A stretch of DNA of 64,000 nucleotides from Manduca sexta (taxonomy: Eukaryota > Arthropoda > Insecta > Lepidoptera > Sphingidae). The notes beneath the pieces were generated by a model, which searched no databases, was not told where the DNA came from, and saw only the letters and a list, made by a program, of their open reading frames with translations. Positions 22,251 through 34,470 of this stretch are shown here, one piece after another (the stretch's first letter is position 1; each line of letters opens with the position of its first letter). A program made the position numbers and the translations under genes. The stretch lies in the NCBI RefSeq assembly GCF_014839805.1, contig NC_051134.1:14229170-14293169 (forward strand), given 5' to 3'.

Positions 22251-23951
22251 ACTTTCTTAATACATTATGCATCTGAGTTATGTGTAATGCACTCGTAATG
22301 TAGCATCTTTCAATATCCACTAATTCATGTTCCATCATCTGCCAAAGGAAGTCCTTTGCTGAATATAGGTCTCCCAGATTCCTAGATCGACAGATTGGTG
22401 GCAGTCTGCATCCAGCGAACTTTAATTAGTATTGAATGTTTACATTTAAGCTTTTGTTTATTTTTATGCATAGTGATTTAATTGTGGCTGCCGATAACAT
22501 GAATTTAATAGATTTTACGCGCGATCCTGGTCGCGAATCATCAACTGAAATTGTTGTAAATCTAAAAGCACTTTTACCGCTTTTGACATTCCAATAAAAA
22601 GAATATTACTAATATAACATTTTTATTGATACTTATTGATATTAATGCCATTTTATAATTTATGATATTAAGAATGCCACAATATGAAAATAAAATGATT
22701 TCCATTTGTTTCCGATGAAGTATTTTATTTAACGTCTTAATAAAATCAACATAAAAAATATCGCAGTTTTTTTCTTATTAATCACCAGAGTAAAATAAAT
22801 GTGTTATTTTATTATGACAATAATTAAAAACCTATAAGTTTGTATTAACGTTTAATTCATTTGTTGGTTTTGTGGTTTTTACTTTATAGCTTAATTAATC
22901 TTTAATTGTTTTTAAAACATTTTAACACATGAAAACTATATAATTTGTAATTATTACGGTTAGTCTAATTACAATTATAATAATAATTAATATTGTTTTT
23001 CCTTTTATAAAGTACGTAGTACTAGTTCCCCCGTCTTGGCTTGGCCGATTGGCTTGAACAAAAGGCTAATAAGATGACAATAGAAACAGCGCACTTAGAG
23101 ATATTAAGCTACAGCCAATATAAGCATTGAAAGCTGCTGAGGCAAAATAAACTTTATAGCGGCTAAACAAAGTAGAGATATTTGTATGGTTGACTTAATT
23201 AGACGAATGCAGCGGTAACTTCAACTGCACGCAGTGTGCGGTATCACCCATGCAGTCTAACCCGACTGAATTTAGTTTTTGTAGTATAGTATTTTGGACT
23301 GCAGACACTCGCATAGTTCAGTAAACGGACTGAGATTGCTTTACTCAGTCCAATACAATAGTGGACATCCTTATTTGGCACCTTCGATAGGTGACATTAA
23401 AGTATTGACACTAAACTAGTAAATAAATGAATGGATCGAGTAAATATTTTCCTATAACCAGTGATGTGGAAATCCTGGCGGCGTTGGTAGGGTCGGCCTG
23501 TGGCAATCGCGTAGTTGCTAAAAGCAAGCAAATCCATTAAGCCACCATCTTGCGAAATAGTCAGCCTTTTCTCGATTTACCTCCGCTTACCGTCCACGAA
23601 TTGTATGACAAACATGTATTCTAATTATATTTGTGCACGTCTTTCTCACTTACGTACTTGAATTTTAATGAGATATCAACTCATTATAGGTAAATCTGAT
23701 CGGGTGATTGTCGTTTTAATAATAAATAAGATTATGTCTGGAATGTCGACCGTTATGACTTTACATTAACTAGCTGTCCCATTAGATTATAAGGCAAATA
23801 TTACGACAGAAATGATGTGTGTCGCAGAACAAGTGGGCACATCAAGTAAATGACATTGTCAAACATTAATGTTTCTCAACGTATGGTACATTATGACATG
23901 TGTTGAAATTCTTGTGAGTATTACTACTTTCTGTAGACATAAGGGGCAAGG

Positions 23952-23959
23952 ATATATAA
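23952..23959 (+). promoter_or_regulatory. TATA box of candidate small gene
   Basis: ATATATAA, followed about 30 bases later by an initiator-like stretch (TCATAAACTTTCACAGTT, 23981-23998) and an ATG at 24010. Spacing fits a TATA-driven RNA polymerase II promoter. Confidence 0.4.
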
Positions 23960-24009
23960 GCATTTCGTGACCTCCATCGCTCATAAACTTTCACAGTTCC
24001 ACAGAGATC

Positions 24010-26042
24010 ATGAATGCATCGATGAATAAGGATTACAAGGGAAGAGGGTTCTTTGGACCTACAGAAAACTCACTCACCATAAGAACCATAAAGTAAGGTT
24101 TAGATTAGTAAAAAGTCTTGCAGACAATGAATTTTGTAAATGATTTGACTGTGTAAACACCACGACAAGTTGACATCTTTAAATATTGAAGCTTGGAAGA
24201 TTTGCGGCGAGTCGTATGTGTAAAGACTAATTATACTTAGAGATATAGAATAAGGTATTGCTAATATAAATTCAGCTTTATATTTTGTTGTTAATTTACC
24301 GGTTTTTAATGAGTTTGTGGTACTACCACAATCGAATTGGTCACGCTGTTGAAAAATCTTTACAGCATGGTTCCATCAATTAAAATTTCTAAACGGAAGC
24401 TGTTTATGTCATCTCACTTAAGTTTTATTTTAATATTATTTGCAATATTGAAATGATGTCGCCGGTTCACATATTTGATTAACAATTTGGCCTTAACCTT
24501 AACATTACAGTTTTATCAAAAGGTTATGTTCAAGAATAAGATATTTCAACAAAGACTCGCGTTTTCATACCGTAATAATTAATTGTACCTATTGATCATC
24601 ATACGCTTTCTTTAACTTATAATTAGCTGTAAATCATAATATCTTTAAATCTTCAACAATGATCGGTTTGGTTGCGTCATGTGGTTGTTAGATGCCCACA
24701 AGGTAAGTTCCTTCTTCAAATTTAGATAAGTTCTTTAAAGAACTACAACTTCTTAAAACATTCAGTGAAATAGGCCCAAAACTGTATACACGACCATATG
24801 GACAATATCCCCTAGTGCAAAGCTCTCCATTACACTAGTAAGGTGATGATGTAACGATAATAGTAACTGATGATGCCTATAGAGGAGGATGTTACATTAA
24901 TAAAATTTTAGTATTGCGTCTTGACATTTTTTGTACTAGAGTACCTACAAACAAACGTACGCTCAAGTTAAATGCAAATACACGTACGTGCAAAGTAAAC
25001 GATATAAGTGTCTGTATAATAGAAGACAGGTTACAAGGATGATCGACTTGTTTTTTCGCGTTTTATGAAATAGATTTTATCGTAGTTCCAGCCGCTTGAA
25101 ATCCGTGTTTTACAATTAAACTTCCAATGTTTTCTAGGATAAAAAGTAGCCTTTTTCTTAATCTAGGAAAGTTGGGTGTACCATGAAAGGCTATGGATTT
25201 TATAATGCAAATTGTTGAGGAACGTTTAGGTTAATAGTGCATTACGATTTCCACGCGGGCGCAGCCTCGGGCACAGCTAGTATCTGTATAAATCCATCCA
25301 GCGAATGAGTTTACTTTGGACAAACACCTTTATATACCTTATTTATTTACTATTTTAAAATATGAACGCTTAGTTATTTCTGGTTGAGTATTTGCCAAAC
25401 AGCACAAAAATTGCATATAATTATTACTAAGTTTAATGTGATCTAAGTGGATATAATCACAGGCGGCGGGTTTATGGAGTGATATTATCGACTAAGATTC
25501 TTAAAGGAACAAAGGGAGATAAAAATAGTGCCATAATTAAACTGATTGTGTTTGCTGGTTGTTACCCGTTCGTGGGATAATTAATTCAGAAGAAATGGAA
25601 ATACCATATTGAATATATATTATTATCCAGTTGAGTACATTAGATATCGCAACCAGTCTTCTTAATATAAATAAATAAAAAAAAAACAAACACGACTCGA
25701 ATATAGAATTCCTTATTTAAATATTTTGTTTTCTAAAAACTTATAAAATTAACTTTCGTATAAGTATTTCGTTGCTTGACCTGGCTGATCCGTCTTTTTC
25801 AATAGACCTATGGATATGATCTCAAAATACTTTTCTTAATATTTAGCATGGGAATTAAGTATGTCACCGCTCCTGATGTTAAATATAGCGACATCCTAGA
25901 AAAATACCAACCAGTAATGGACGTTGATGTTGTCTTGACCTTGATCTTTTGTCGTACGGACTGGAATCTTATTCCCTATTCCATGAGACCTAATAAATCG
26001 ACAAAATGTGAATGTGTTACTCCTCTACCTGCCTCTAAATAG
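24010..26042 (+). CDS. Candidate small two-exon gene, function unknown
   Basis: Seen: a TATA box at 23952, ATG at 24010, 27 codons plus two bases (24010-24092) starting MNASMNKDYKGRGFFGPTEN, then a GTAAGG donor. The next plus-strand acceptor-like site (TTTTCTTAATATTTAG, ending 25846) opens an exon at 25847 whose first base completes the split codon as Asn; it reads MGIKYVTAPDVKYSDILEKY onward to a TAG at 26040. The joined product would be 92 residues, with no signal peptide or cysteine pattern of a known family. Inferred: the matching phase and promoter layout make it more than a random frame, but each part is short. The second exon might end earlier at a CCA/GTAATG donor. Not recognised. Confidence 0.35.
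25120..25280 (+). mobile_element. Helitron 3' end fragment
   Basis: Ends CACGCGGGCGCAGCCTCGGG, then CTAG at 25277-25280 followed by T, the hairpin-CTAG end of non-autonomous Helitrons. The 5' limit is not clear. Confidence 0.55.
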
Positions 26043-26649
26043 GAAAAAGGAATGTTGCTATGGAATATAGAACGGGAAATATTCAGCATCAAATATGACC
26101 AGCTCGCTACCTTGCGACCACTTGGTTACCTTGTGACTTCGTCCCTTAAATTTTAATGATATCCGAGAGGAAACATCAATTGGTCTTCTTTTAAGTTAAT
26201 TGTCATTATTTTAAATATAAAAACATTCAAATAACGGAAGATAGAAAAAAATTTATAAATACTAAAAAGGTTGATAAACATCGCATGTTAAATAAGGCGC
26301 AGCGGTTGAATTCAGCTGAGAAGGAAAACGCTCTGGGTTCGATACCAAAATATAGAAGCAGGTTGGCGTGATAAGCATTTCAGCTTTGGGCATTGTGGTA
26401 GTTTCTTAAACGTGTAAACTATCGTAGATTCTAAACAATCTTGGTGTAGCAGCTTCGTTCGCATAAAAGTCCTAGTTAGTTATGAAATGTGGCCCGAAAA
26501 GATCTTCTCCACTTGACAAAAAAGTTCCTCTATAATAGATCTAGAACTAAAAACTTCAAAACGTTTCTACACATTGACTTCAATCGAAAAATTACAAATA
26601 TTTTTTCGTTATCTAAAATAACGATTATACTTTGATGTATATTAATTAT

Positions 26650-26902
26650 AATATCAGCCCTGTATTATATACTTGCCCACTGGTGAGCACGGGCCTTCAC
26701 ACACCTTCGAAATTCCTATAAAGAACTTCTCAGATGTGCAGGTTTCCTCACGATGTTTTCCTTCACCGTTAAAGCGAACGATAAATTCACAAAGAATACA
26801 CACATGATTTTTTAGAATAGTCAGAGGTGTGTGCCCTTGGGATTTGAACCTGCGGACGTTCGTCTTAGCAGTCCGTTCCACACCCAACTAGGCTATCGCC
26901 GT
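26650..26902 (-). mobile_element. tRNA-derived SINE, family A, copy 1
   Basis: On the minus strand: head GGCGATAGCCTAGTTGG (A box) and GCAGGTTCAAATCCCAAGG (B box), central GTGAAGGAAAACATCGTGAG, and a tail ending TAATACAGGGCTGATATTA. This structure is widespread in moths and butterflies. Polymerase III-type internal promoter; no protein. Confidence 0.85.
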
Positions 26903-27409
26903 TATTAATTATTTTATTGAAAAAAAAAGTTCAGTTATTTTCGTGACTGATTGTACACAGATAGGTTGTCACTTTCACACTGTCACACTTGAATTTCGTA
27001 TATTATTATTATTATAAAACATTATATTATACTGTATAAATGGTTTTTTTTTTTTTTAATTAAGAACTATGGTATTGTAAAGAAAATAATCTTCGTGAGT
27101 CTTAAGAAGTTAAAAGTAACCCGTATTTTTTAAAGTGGTACAAAGCTAGGTTATTTGTCATATCTGCCTTGCTGTTAACATCAGTGAATGTAAGTGTGTC
27201 AGAGAAAGTAAATATGGCTATCTAGTATTAAACTTAGATCTCGTTGCGTCTGTCTACACGTCTTATATATACGCAATCATTTTTTATATTGTTTTCTAAT
27301 TTAAAATTACTAATAATCCGTCATAAAGGCACCGAACTGCAATTTAGAAGTATTTTAACCAGAACTATATAAATATTGACAAATTTTAGTAAAAAATAAA
27401 TCTGTACAT

Positions 27410-27610
27410 TCTATATATTACAAAACAAACTTTTCTGTTTGTTTGTATGTTATCGATTTTGTCAAAATGTATTGAACGGATTTTTATGAAATTTGGTATG
27501 GAGATATTAAGACTCTGGAAGGTTATAGGCTACGTTCTATCTAGGGAAAATATATAGCGGGACTTTTATCTTAGAAAACTTCTTCACGCGAAACCGCGAT
27601 CAAAAGCTAG
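27410..27610 (+). mobile_element. Short non-autonomous Helitron, second copy
   Basis: Diverged relative of 21732-21909 with the same order of blocks, a 3' CGCGAAACCGCG hairpin region and CTAG at 27607-27610 followed by T. The 5' TC is preceded by T rather than A, so the 5' edge is uncertain. Confidence 0.6.
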
Positions 27611-27969
27611 TTCAATATAAATACGGAACCCTTTTATGATCAAAAATTATTTATTTATATATTATTACTGATAATATTTGTTAAGTTTATGTTAAAATAA
27701 GTATAGTTGTACGTAAATCACTCACCGCGCGACCGGAGCTCGGCGTCATCAGTAGTTCAAGAAAATCGGATCCATGCCGCATCCGCGCGGTATTTTAACC
27801 TTAACCAATGGTCTAGCATAGTATTATGTCCTACTTTCTTTAACGCAGACAAAACTCAGGTACTCAAAGCACCTAGAATATACCTGTTTCCTTTTATAAG
27901 GATTTAAATAAAAAAATGGCATAAATAAATTCTAATTATCAGAAAAGAATTGTTAATTAACTTCTTTGT

Positions 27970-28092
27970 ACCACTTCGGTGACATAGTTGTATTGTACGC
28001 ATCGACAACCGCTCTGAGATCTCGGGTTTGAATCCCGGGGCAGGCAAAGTGATCTTGTGGTCTTGTCGGATATTGTGGTCGATATGGCGATA
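27970..28092 (+). mobile_element. tRNA-derived SINE, family B, copy 1 (3' truncated or deleted)
   Basis: Head ACTTCGGTGACATAGTTG (A-box-like) and GGGTTTGAATCCCGG (B box), then GGCAAAGTGAT and GATATGGCGATA as in copies at 28789-28927 and 46331-46514. The CTCAGTATCAGA block of the other copies is missing. Confidence 0.7.
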
Positions 28093-28147
28093 CGCTAACA
28101 ACACGTCATGGGACGAAGCATATGCAACGTAAATTAGTACACACACT

Positions 28148-28790
28148 AACGACTTTTATACCTGATGGGGTAGACAGAAGCGCAACGGGTGCACTCATTT
28201 ACCCCTATGAGTTTTCCGCAGGGTTATAGAGACTTTCCCGCCCTCACACCCACCACTACAACTCCTGTAAGCCAGGATCAGCAGTGGCACGCATTTTATG
28301 ACACCGAGCAGTGAAGCTCGGCGAGTCTCAGGGAAAACTAATATGTCATTATCCCGCAACGAAATTAATCAAATAGAAAGATAGGGAGGAGTTGGAAATA
28401 TTAACTGTCCACTTCCCTCCAGAGCAATGCGGGTGACAAAATCATGATGTAAGGAGGCGATTTAACCTCAAGGATAGGGACGTTTACAACTAGATAAGCT
28501 AGTTATAAAGCACCACGGATAAAATTAAATGAAAGGGTCCTATCACATGAGCTGTTAGATTTGATTACAATAGGCATGGCAAAAACGCCGGAAAGCACGG
28601 AAATTCCGTCTAGTCTCAACAAGGTCCATGTAGTATACAACCTTAGATGTTATTTGCATACTGTTTAACATGATGTTGCGCTCTTCATGCCAGAGACCAC
28701 ACTCCCAAAGTACGTGATGAGCAGATTGTTCACCCTCGTAACCAGGTGTAGAGCATGGGCACGCAGGAAAATCCGTAGGGTTATAGGGTG
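28148..28790 (-). pseudogene. 3' end of an R1-like non-LTR retrotransposon (ORF2 C terminus and 3' UTR)
   Basis: Seen: minus-strand frame about 28775-28555 reads CPCSTPGYEGEQSAHHVLWE, then CGLWHEER, and continues for about 70 residues to a TAA at 28557-28555. The Cys-x-Cys, His-His and Cys pattern fits the zinc-knuckle (C-C-H-C) at the end of R1/Jockey-type ORF2 proteins. About 400 bases of GC-richer 3' UTR-like sequence follow to about 28148. Known: this ORF2 also carries endonuclease and reverse transcriptase, both absent here. The piece is a 5'-truncated relic sitting between two inverted family-B SINEs. The exact clade is not established. Confidence 0.7.
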
Positions 28791-28927
28791 CCTATCGCCA
28801 TATTAAGCACAAATCCAGATTCCAGTCTGATACTGAGTAGGAAGTCCAATATCACTTTGCCTGTCCCCGATCCAACTTGGGATCTCAGCAGTCCTACCCT
28901 ATACAAAAACGCCATCGAGCCAGGCTA
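28789..28927 (-). mobile_element. tRNA-derived SINE, family B, copy 2
   Basis: Minus strand: a degraded tRNA-like head (GGCTCGATGGCGTTTTTGTA), then GGCAAAGTGATATTGG, ACTCAGTATCAGACTGGAAT and ATATGGCGATAGGC. It abuts the R1-like fragment directly. Confidence 0.7.
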
Positions 28928-29299
28928 GTTGTTTTATTTCTGTTCCTAACAAATAATATTCTTGGGTAGACAGTACGTATAAAATCAAATTCGTTATTTA
29001 CGCGATCCATAAAATTATAAATTAAAGTGATTTTACCAAATACATGTATTTTTGTTAATTATTTTAAATAATGAACCTTCAAATTATTTCTTTTTTTGAT
29101 CACAGTAGTAACTGCGGCAACCTCAAGGTACTATTTTAACTGTTCATAATTATATTGTCAAAAGATATTTATAACGTTTTGGTGAATTTACGTCTTCCCC
29201 CACTAATTGTTAACTGATCCATTAACAAAACCATCAACTACTAAAACAAATACTTCTCCGCTAAAAGGGGGTCTAAACAACCTGTTTAACGGTAAATCC

Positions 29300-29870
29300 A
29301 CGAGAGATAGTTTAATCATATGTTTTGGTTCTCTAAATGAATGGTATTATACAATACCATACAATTTACTGTAATTATACAATAATACAGGAATATTGCA
29401 TTACAACGGATAATCCTGGCCGGGTAACAAGCGTAATATTCGGATACAAAATAATTTGTGTTGGTTTGTAAAACGTAAAGAGAAATCGGCGGATGCAACG
29501 AAACAACCACGGTACCGTAAAGCGCCTGCACTCAACTTTCTACTCTATAGCGTACATTCAAAATCTTTGTTAGCGTATTACCAGTTTGTATTCATAAACA
29601 CTATTGATTTTAATACTAATACTTCAATCATATTATTGTTGATCAAAGTACAAATGTTATTAGAAATTCAAAATTTAACATATTATAAAATTAAATTCAC
29701 CATTCAAACTAATACTACTAAAATTTTTACAGATATTATAAATCGAATGAAAAAGTTTTTTCTAATTATAAATTAAGTAAAATAATATTTTTTACATAAA
29801 TTATTTTAATAATTTCATGTACATGAAATCAATAAAATCTACTAAACATTTCAAGCCATGCCCTTCACGA
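29300..29870. other. AT-rich stretch without a supported gene
   Basis: Contains open frames on both strands (for example 29456-29776 plus), but their second halves are low-complexity AT-driven residues (Ile, Asn, Lys, Thr), and no splice sites or family match support them. Confidence 0.5.
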
Positions 29871-30072
29871 TAAATGTTGAAATACTTACATTCTTCAAAT
29901 CACTTCAGTACGAAACGTGACGCAAAATACAGTTGTAAATCGATAGTTCAATGTTTCGGAGCATGCAATCGCGTGCGCAGCGCACGGGCGCGCTCAACCG
30001 ACTCGCTGAATGGCTGCCAATGCGGCTCTTGCGCTGGCATGTTAGTGGAAGCTGACCAAGGACGACTTTAGT

Positions 30073-30149
30073 ATGGATGGATACGGTCGTCCTGACCTAC
30101 GACAACAACCAGGAGGAAAAATAGGCATGCAATTTTTGGAATACTCGTT
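30073..30149 (+). CDS. Uncertain candidate first coding exon
   Basis: Downstream of a GC-rich block (29940-30060), ATG at 30073 opens MDGYGRPDLRQQPGGKIGMQ and reaches a donor-like CTCGTT/GTAAGA at 30150 after 25 codons plus two bases. Unspliced, it would stop at TAA two bases later. No family recognised and no partner exon found. Confidence 0.2.
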
Positions 30150-32900
30150 GTAAGAGGATGTGATGGTCAGAGGTCACATAGCAGGGCGCTACACTTAATG
30201 CCTGTAATCATAAAATCTTAGATATCTTTGTTAGGCGTGGATAGCGGGGAAAAATAATTTAAAAACATCTATTTCTATTTTAGCGAATTCTAGTATCAAA
30301 GTTTATTCAAAGTTAATAATACCTATTACCTGTTTTGTAATAACGGTATCCTATTTTAAATTACACATGTAGTGGGGAGTATCGGCCAGGTGAGCCTATG
30401 AGGGATAACTATAAAAAATATGCTGGCAACTATGCTCCTACGCGCGGGGACCATTACTCTTGTTGAAGGTAAATCCGGTCTTGGGCCTATATCCTGAAAA
30501 TTCGAAAACATGCAAAGAAGTTATATTAATTAGAGGGAGTACTTTAGTTTACTTTAATTATAAATCAGAGATCATTAAAAATATTACGTCAACTTTGTTA
30601 TTTTTTGTTGAAAATCATACAGACAATTAATTATTAATTAATTGGTTAAATATATCCAGTATATTTAAAAACAGTTTTAAAAGTGTGTCAATAGAACTTT
30701 CGCACTACGATAACTATAGTTGAACCAGTTTTGGGTTCTCCGTTATCATTTGAACAAAAATGCTTATTTTGTACAAGATATTTTCTATCTTACTATTGAT
30801 CGCTGTCAATAAAAAGTATAATATATTCGCTTTATGCGATGCGTTAATTTATTCTCTACAGTGCGTTTCAATCTGATGAATGCGCTGCGTATGTGCGCGT
30901 TTGCGAAACGCTCGCAAATCTGTTATTGCTCGGTTACAATGCGATGTAATTTATTTATTTATAATTGACATCGAGTAGTTGTTACATTATAGCTATATGC
31001 TAGCTCCGATAATGTGTTACAATAATAATAGAATTAATACATTCTAAGGTGTCACAGCATTGAAAAAAGTAAGTAATATTTTACTTAATATTTATCCTAA
31101 AGGAAAGGAGTACGGGAGACTTCGAATAAGACCTGATCACGGAGTTATCCTAATTGAAAACTACTGCTAAACTGTAACTAAAAGTAATACTTATAATTGC
31201 AAACAATTCTGGTACAGTGAGCCACAAAATTTTTATTTTTTTTGTCAATCACGCGTAGGTAATGTTGTACGAGTATGCATCTAATAATAGTGAATAGCAT
31301 AGTCCGAGACTTTATGTGATCGATCCGTGCACCGAGTCATGGTGTTGAAGTCTGAATCGGAAATATCGTTCCGGATTGGGTTTTGATGGATCTAGATTTC
31401 TCTTAGTTTTTAGCATCCACGCCTCATATTTGGTCAATTACTGTGAGATATTACATATTTATCTTAATGGGTACACAAACAATTGTTACACTAAAACAAA
31501 ACACATTTACAAATTATAACTGATATTTGTATTAAATCTTTACATCCATCTAATTTAGTAAATTATGTTCAAGAAAAGTTGTACTGAGACGCCGTGTATA
31601 AGCTGTGAACTGAAGCATCAGCCAAGCAACAGAAAATAGCTATACTATCTATTTAGTAGACGCAACTGTCAATTGATCAACAGTTGACTAGTTTACAGAT
31701 TTGTTGTGTGTCTGGTGTAACAGTTAGCGTCAGCGCGGAGCCTTTATACTTTCACTTCACATACAGATGAGATTTATATTAACAGCCGTTAAGGCATTAA
31801 TGTGATTAAAGAAATCATTGCACTGAGTGCAATCTGTTGGTGCATTAGAAATGATTAAATATTACTTTAGGGAAACTTTGAAAATTGTATCGATACTTGC
31901 GAATACAGTAAATGCAACATCAGTGTTAGATATGGCTATAATACGAGCACAATATCAACCCTGTATTATACAAAGTCCTTTTGACATTGCGTTTATAAAT
32001 TAAACCACATTTTCGTCTTTACCTCTGCTAACATTGTTCTAAAAATCATCCATAAATAACAAATATTTTCATTGAAAATTTCGGTTAAATTTTTTTTTTT
32101 ATCATTTTGTATAGTTTGCTGCAAATATAACGTGTGCATGAGCGTTTCTGACTGAAAGTATGATGTTGCTTTTGCGACGTATTCTCTTAGCAAAAGGGCA
32201 TGTAAAATTAGAATTAAATTTTATTATTATTTTTTGTTCGAAACTTACACGTTTTTATTTAATATCTACAGTTCGAATAACTTAAGTATTATTTTTAAGA
32301 AGGTAAGTTTGTGGTTTTATTTAGTAAATGCAATGTCAAAATTATCCCCTGTACCTATCCCTCCCGAATTATATTAGTCGCCTTTTACGACAGGCAGGAG
32401 ATACTGTGGTATGCCCTTAATCCACAGGGCCATGAAGACTTGTATCTCGTTCCGAGTATTTATAGTTTCCCGGGAACGATAGTTTAGGGAAGAATATTTA
32501 ATTTTAAGTCTCAGGTTTGATATTGAATACCTACTGACAAATTGTCGTTCGTATTAAATTCGTATCGTATTTTTAAATAATGTGCAAATTAACTAACGTT
32601 TACCGCTCAAAGTTCAAGATTGCTGTTAATTTGACATTAAATACTTATCATGATAATTTTTAGAGTAACTGCAGTAGGCAGGCACTACACACACAAGCTA
32701 GCAGGTATTTGTAAATAAAGATCATACGTTGGTAGTAGACAATATATTACCTAATTACTTAATACTTTTATACTTACATTTTACTTGACAACTAATGTTC
32801 GACTTACTTTTTTTTCGTATTTATATACACTTTGTTTTGTGTGATAGAAATATTAATTATTATTATTTCATTATGAATTTCGTATTTTTATTAGCATAAT
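30150..32900. other. Intergenic AT-rich stretch
   Basis: No supported gene. A short minus-strand family-A SINE tail (TATCAACCCTGTATTATAC) lies near 31953-31971. Otherwise no recognised repeats. Confidence 0.5.
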
Positions 32901-32916
32901 GAGCTATTATTGTTAT

Positions 32917-33105
32917 TATTATTTTACGCCATCTAGTGGTTTGCATATGAGTGACTATACCATTCTTGTCATTTTGCGCCATCTAGTAGTTAGCCGATAA
33001 GTTACTACATTACTATTATAATATTGCTCCATCTAGCGATGTTAAGTTGTCTTTAAAACAAAACATGCTTTGAGTGTTACTATTCACCTATAGGTGGCAG
33101 AGTGG
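32917..33105. promoter_or_regulatory. Cluster of four CTCF-like motifs; possible insulator
   Basis: CGCCATCTAGTGG (32927-32939), GCGCCATCTAGTAG (32976-32989) and CTCCATCTAGCG (33027-33038) read on the minus strand as the CTCF core CCnnTAGATGGCG or close to it, and CCTATAGGTGGCAG (33087-33100) reads the same core on the plus strand. The first three are spaced 49 and 51 bases apart and may also be seen as a degenerate tandem repeat. CTCF binds such sites as an insulator and loop anchor in animals including insects. Binding is inferred. Confidence 0.45.
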
Positions 33106-34362
33106 CGTAAATGGTGCTTCGACTTTCGCTTCCCTGGCATTCACTTAAATTATATTATTTAACTATTCGTCGACAGATGTCGTACTTAACTTCAGTTATG
33201 TCGAAATATTACTATTATAATAATTATTGAATGTTATTTGAAAATGAATATTAAGGATATTCCTTACCATATTATATACATGTAAATTTATTTTACAGAC
33301 GTGAGATTACATATATATATATATAAAATATAATATTATCGAAAATGAAAAGGCAGTCACATCTAAGCAACAATTAGTAAACTTTTCAGTAAAGCTATAG
33401 GCGTAGGCAGGTTGTGGCATGGGAGCCATTGCCCCCTCCCCCCGCCCCTGGATTCAATATAACTAGATGCAAAAAGCATATACTTTTGTATGTAATTGTT
33501 TTGTTTTATTGAGACTGCCAATATGAAATTTCTGCTTTGCCTATCCCTAGATAAAAAATTGAGACTTTTCCCCTTCAAAGTTGAAAGCTGGCAATGCCCA
33601 AGAGTAGAGAGTAATAAAAAAAGTCTATAACAATTAAACTATTTGGTTTCAAATTTATAATATTATAACAATATCGTCTTCGTAATAGAGCTTCGTGGAA
33701 TCAGATCGAACGACGCAGAAAAATCTGGCCAATCCATACCTATATGTATATAACTCATATTCGGTATATCGCTTTTATATGAGTGCCGTTCAAGCTTTAT
33801 TATTATATTCTTATACGGCGTAGTTAGAATGTGGGTATTAATGATTTCTTATGCTTATGTGTGTGCTAGGCATAGAAATAAAACAATTTTTCTAATTTTA
33901 TCCCGGTTTTTTATATTATTATTTTCTTCTGACGTTTGGAAGACTGCAGCTTTCATGGTTAGGTGGGGAACTCAGTAGGTATAGTGTGTTTGTCATGTAA
34001 TAAAACCGAGTAGTGCTCAAAAATATATTTTAGTGAAACAAACTATTTCACGTATATGATACAATGTATAATAGTTAGTTAATGACAAAAAGTATAGTAG
34101 GTACGTGGGCTGTGCCTGGCGACATGTTACCATAAATCAGAAGGGGGCGCCACCCTCGCCCCGCTTCGCCGAGGATGATCTTCCCTAGATCTTACATTTT
34201 TATAACGGTCGCATCGACATTGCTTTTTTGAGTGATATTGGCTTGAACGAATTTTCTAGCAGTAAGGTTAAAGCTAGGTATCTACTATCTATGTGTTAAA
34301 ATAATTCACTTATGAAATGGATTTATAAAAAATAATTAATACTTTAATATATTATGAAGTGT

Positions 34363-34470
34363 GTACTTCGTATAATTATGAAAAATAAAAAACAATATGG
34401 AATAACTTTTTCGTAGGAGTATGCATTTCGTATAATTACGAAAATAAAAAAAAAATATATAATAACTTTC
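34363..34470. repeat. Imperfect tandem duplication, about 61-bp period
   Basis: Two adjacent units share ACTTCGTATAATTATGAAAA / ATTTCGTATAATTACGAAAA and an AATAACTTT end. Local duplication without coding content. Confidence 0.65.

Noticed and set aside
29456..29776. 106-codon plus-strand frame
   Set aside because: Half of it is Ile/Asn/Lys/Thr-rich low complexity; flanks show no gene signals.
34138..34155. AGGGGGCGCC as a further CTCF site
   Set aside because: It sits in GC-rich repeat debris seen in similar form near 19620 and 41450, so the match probably comes from the repeat.
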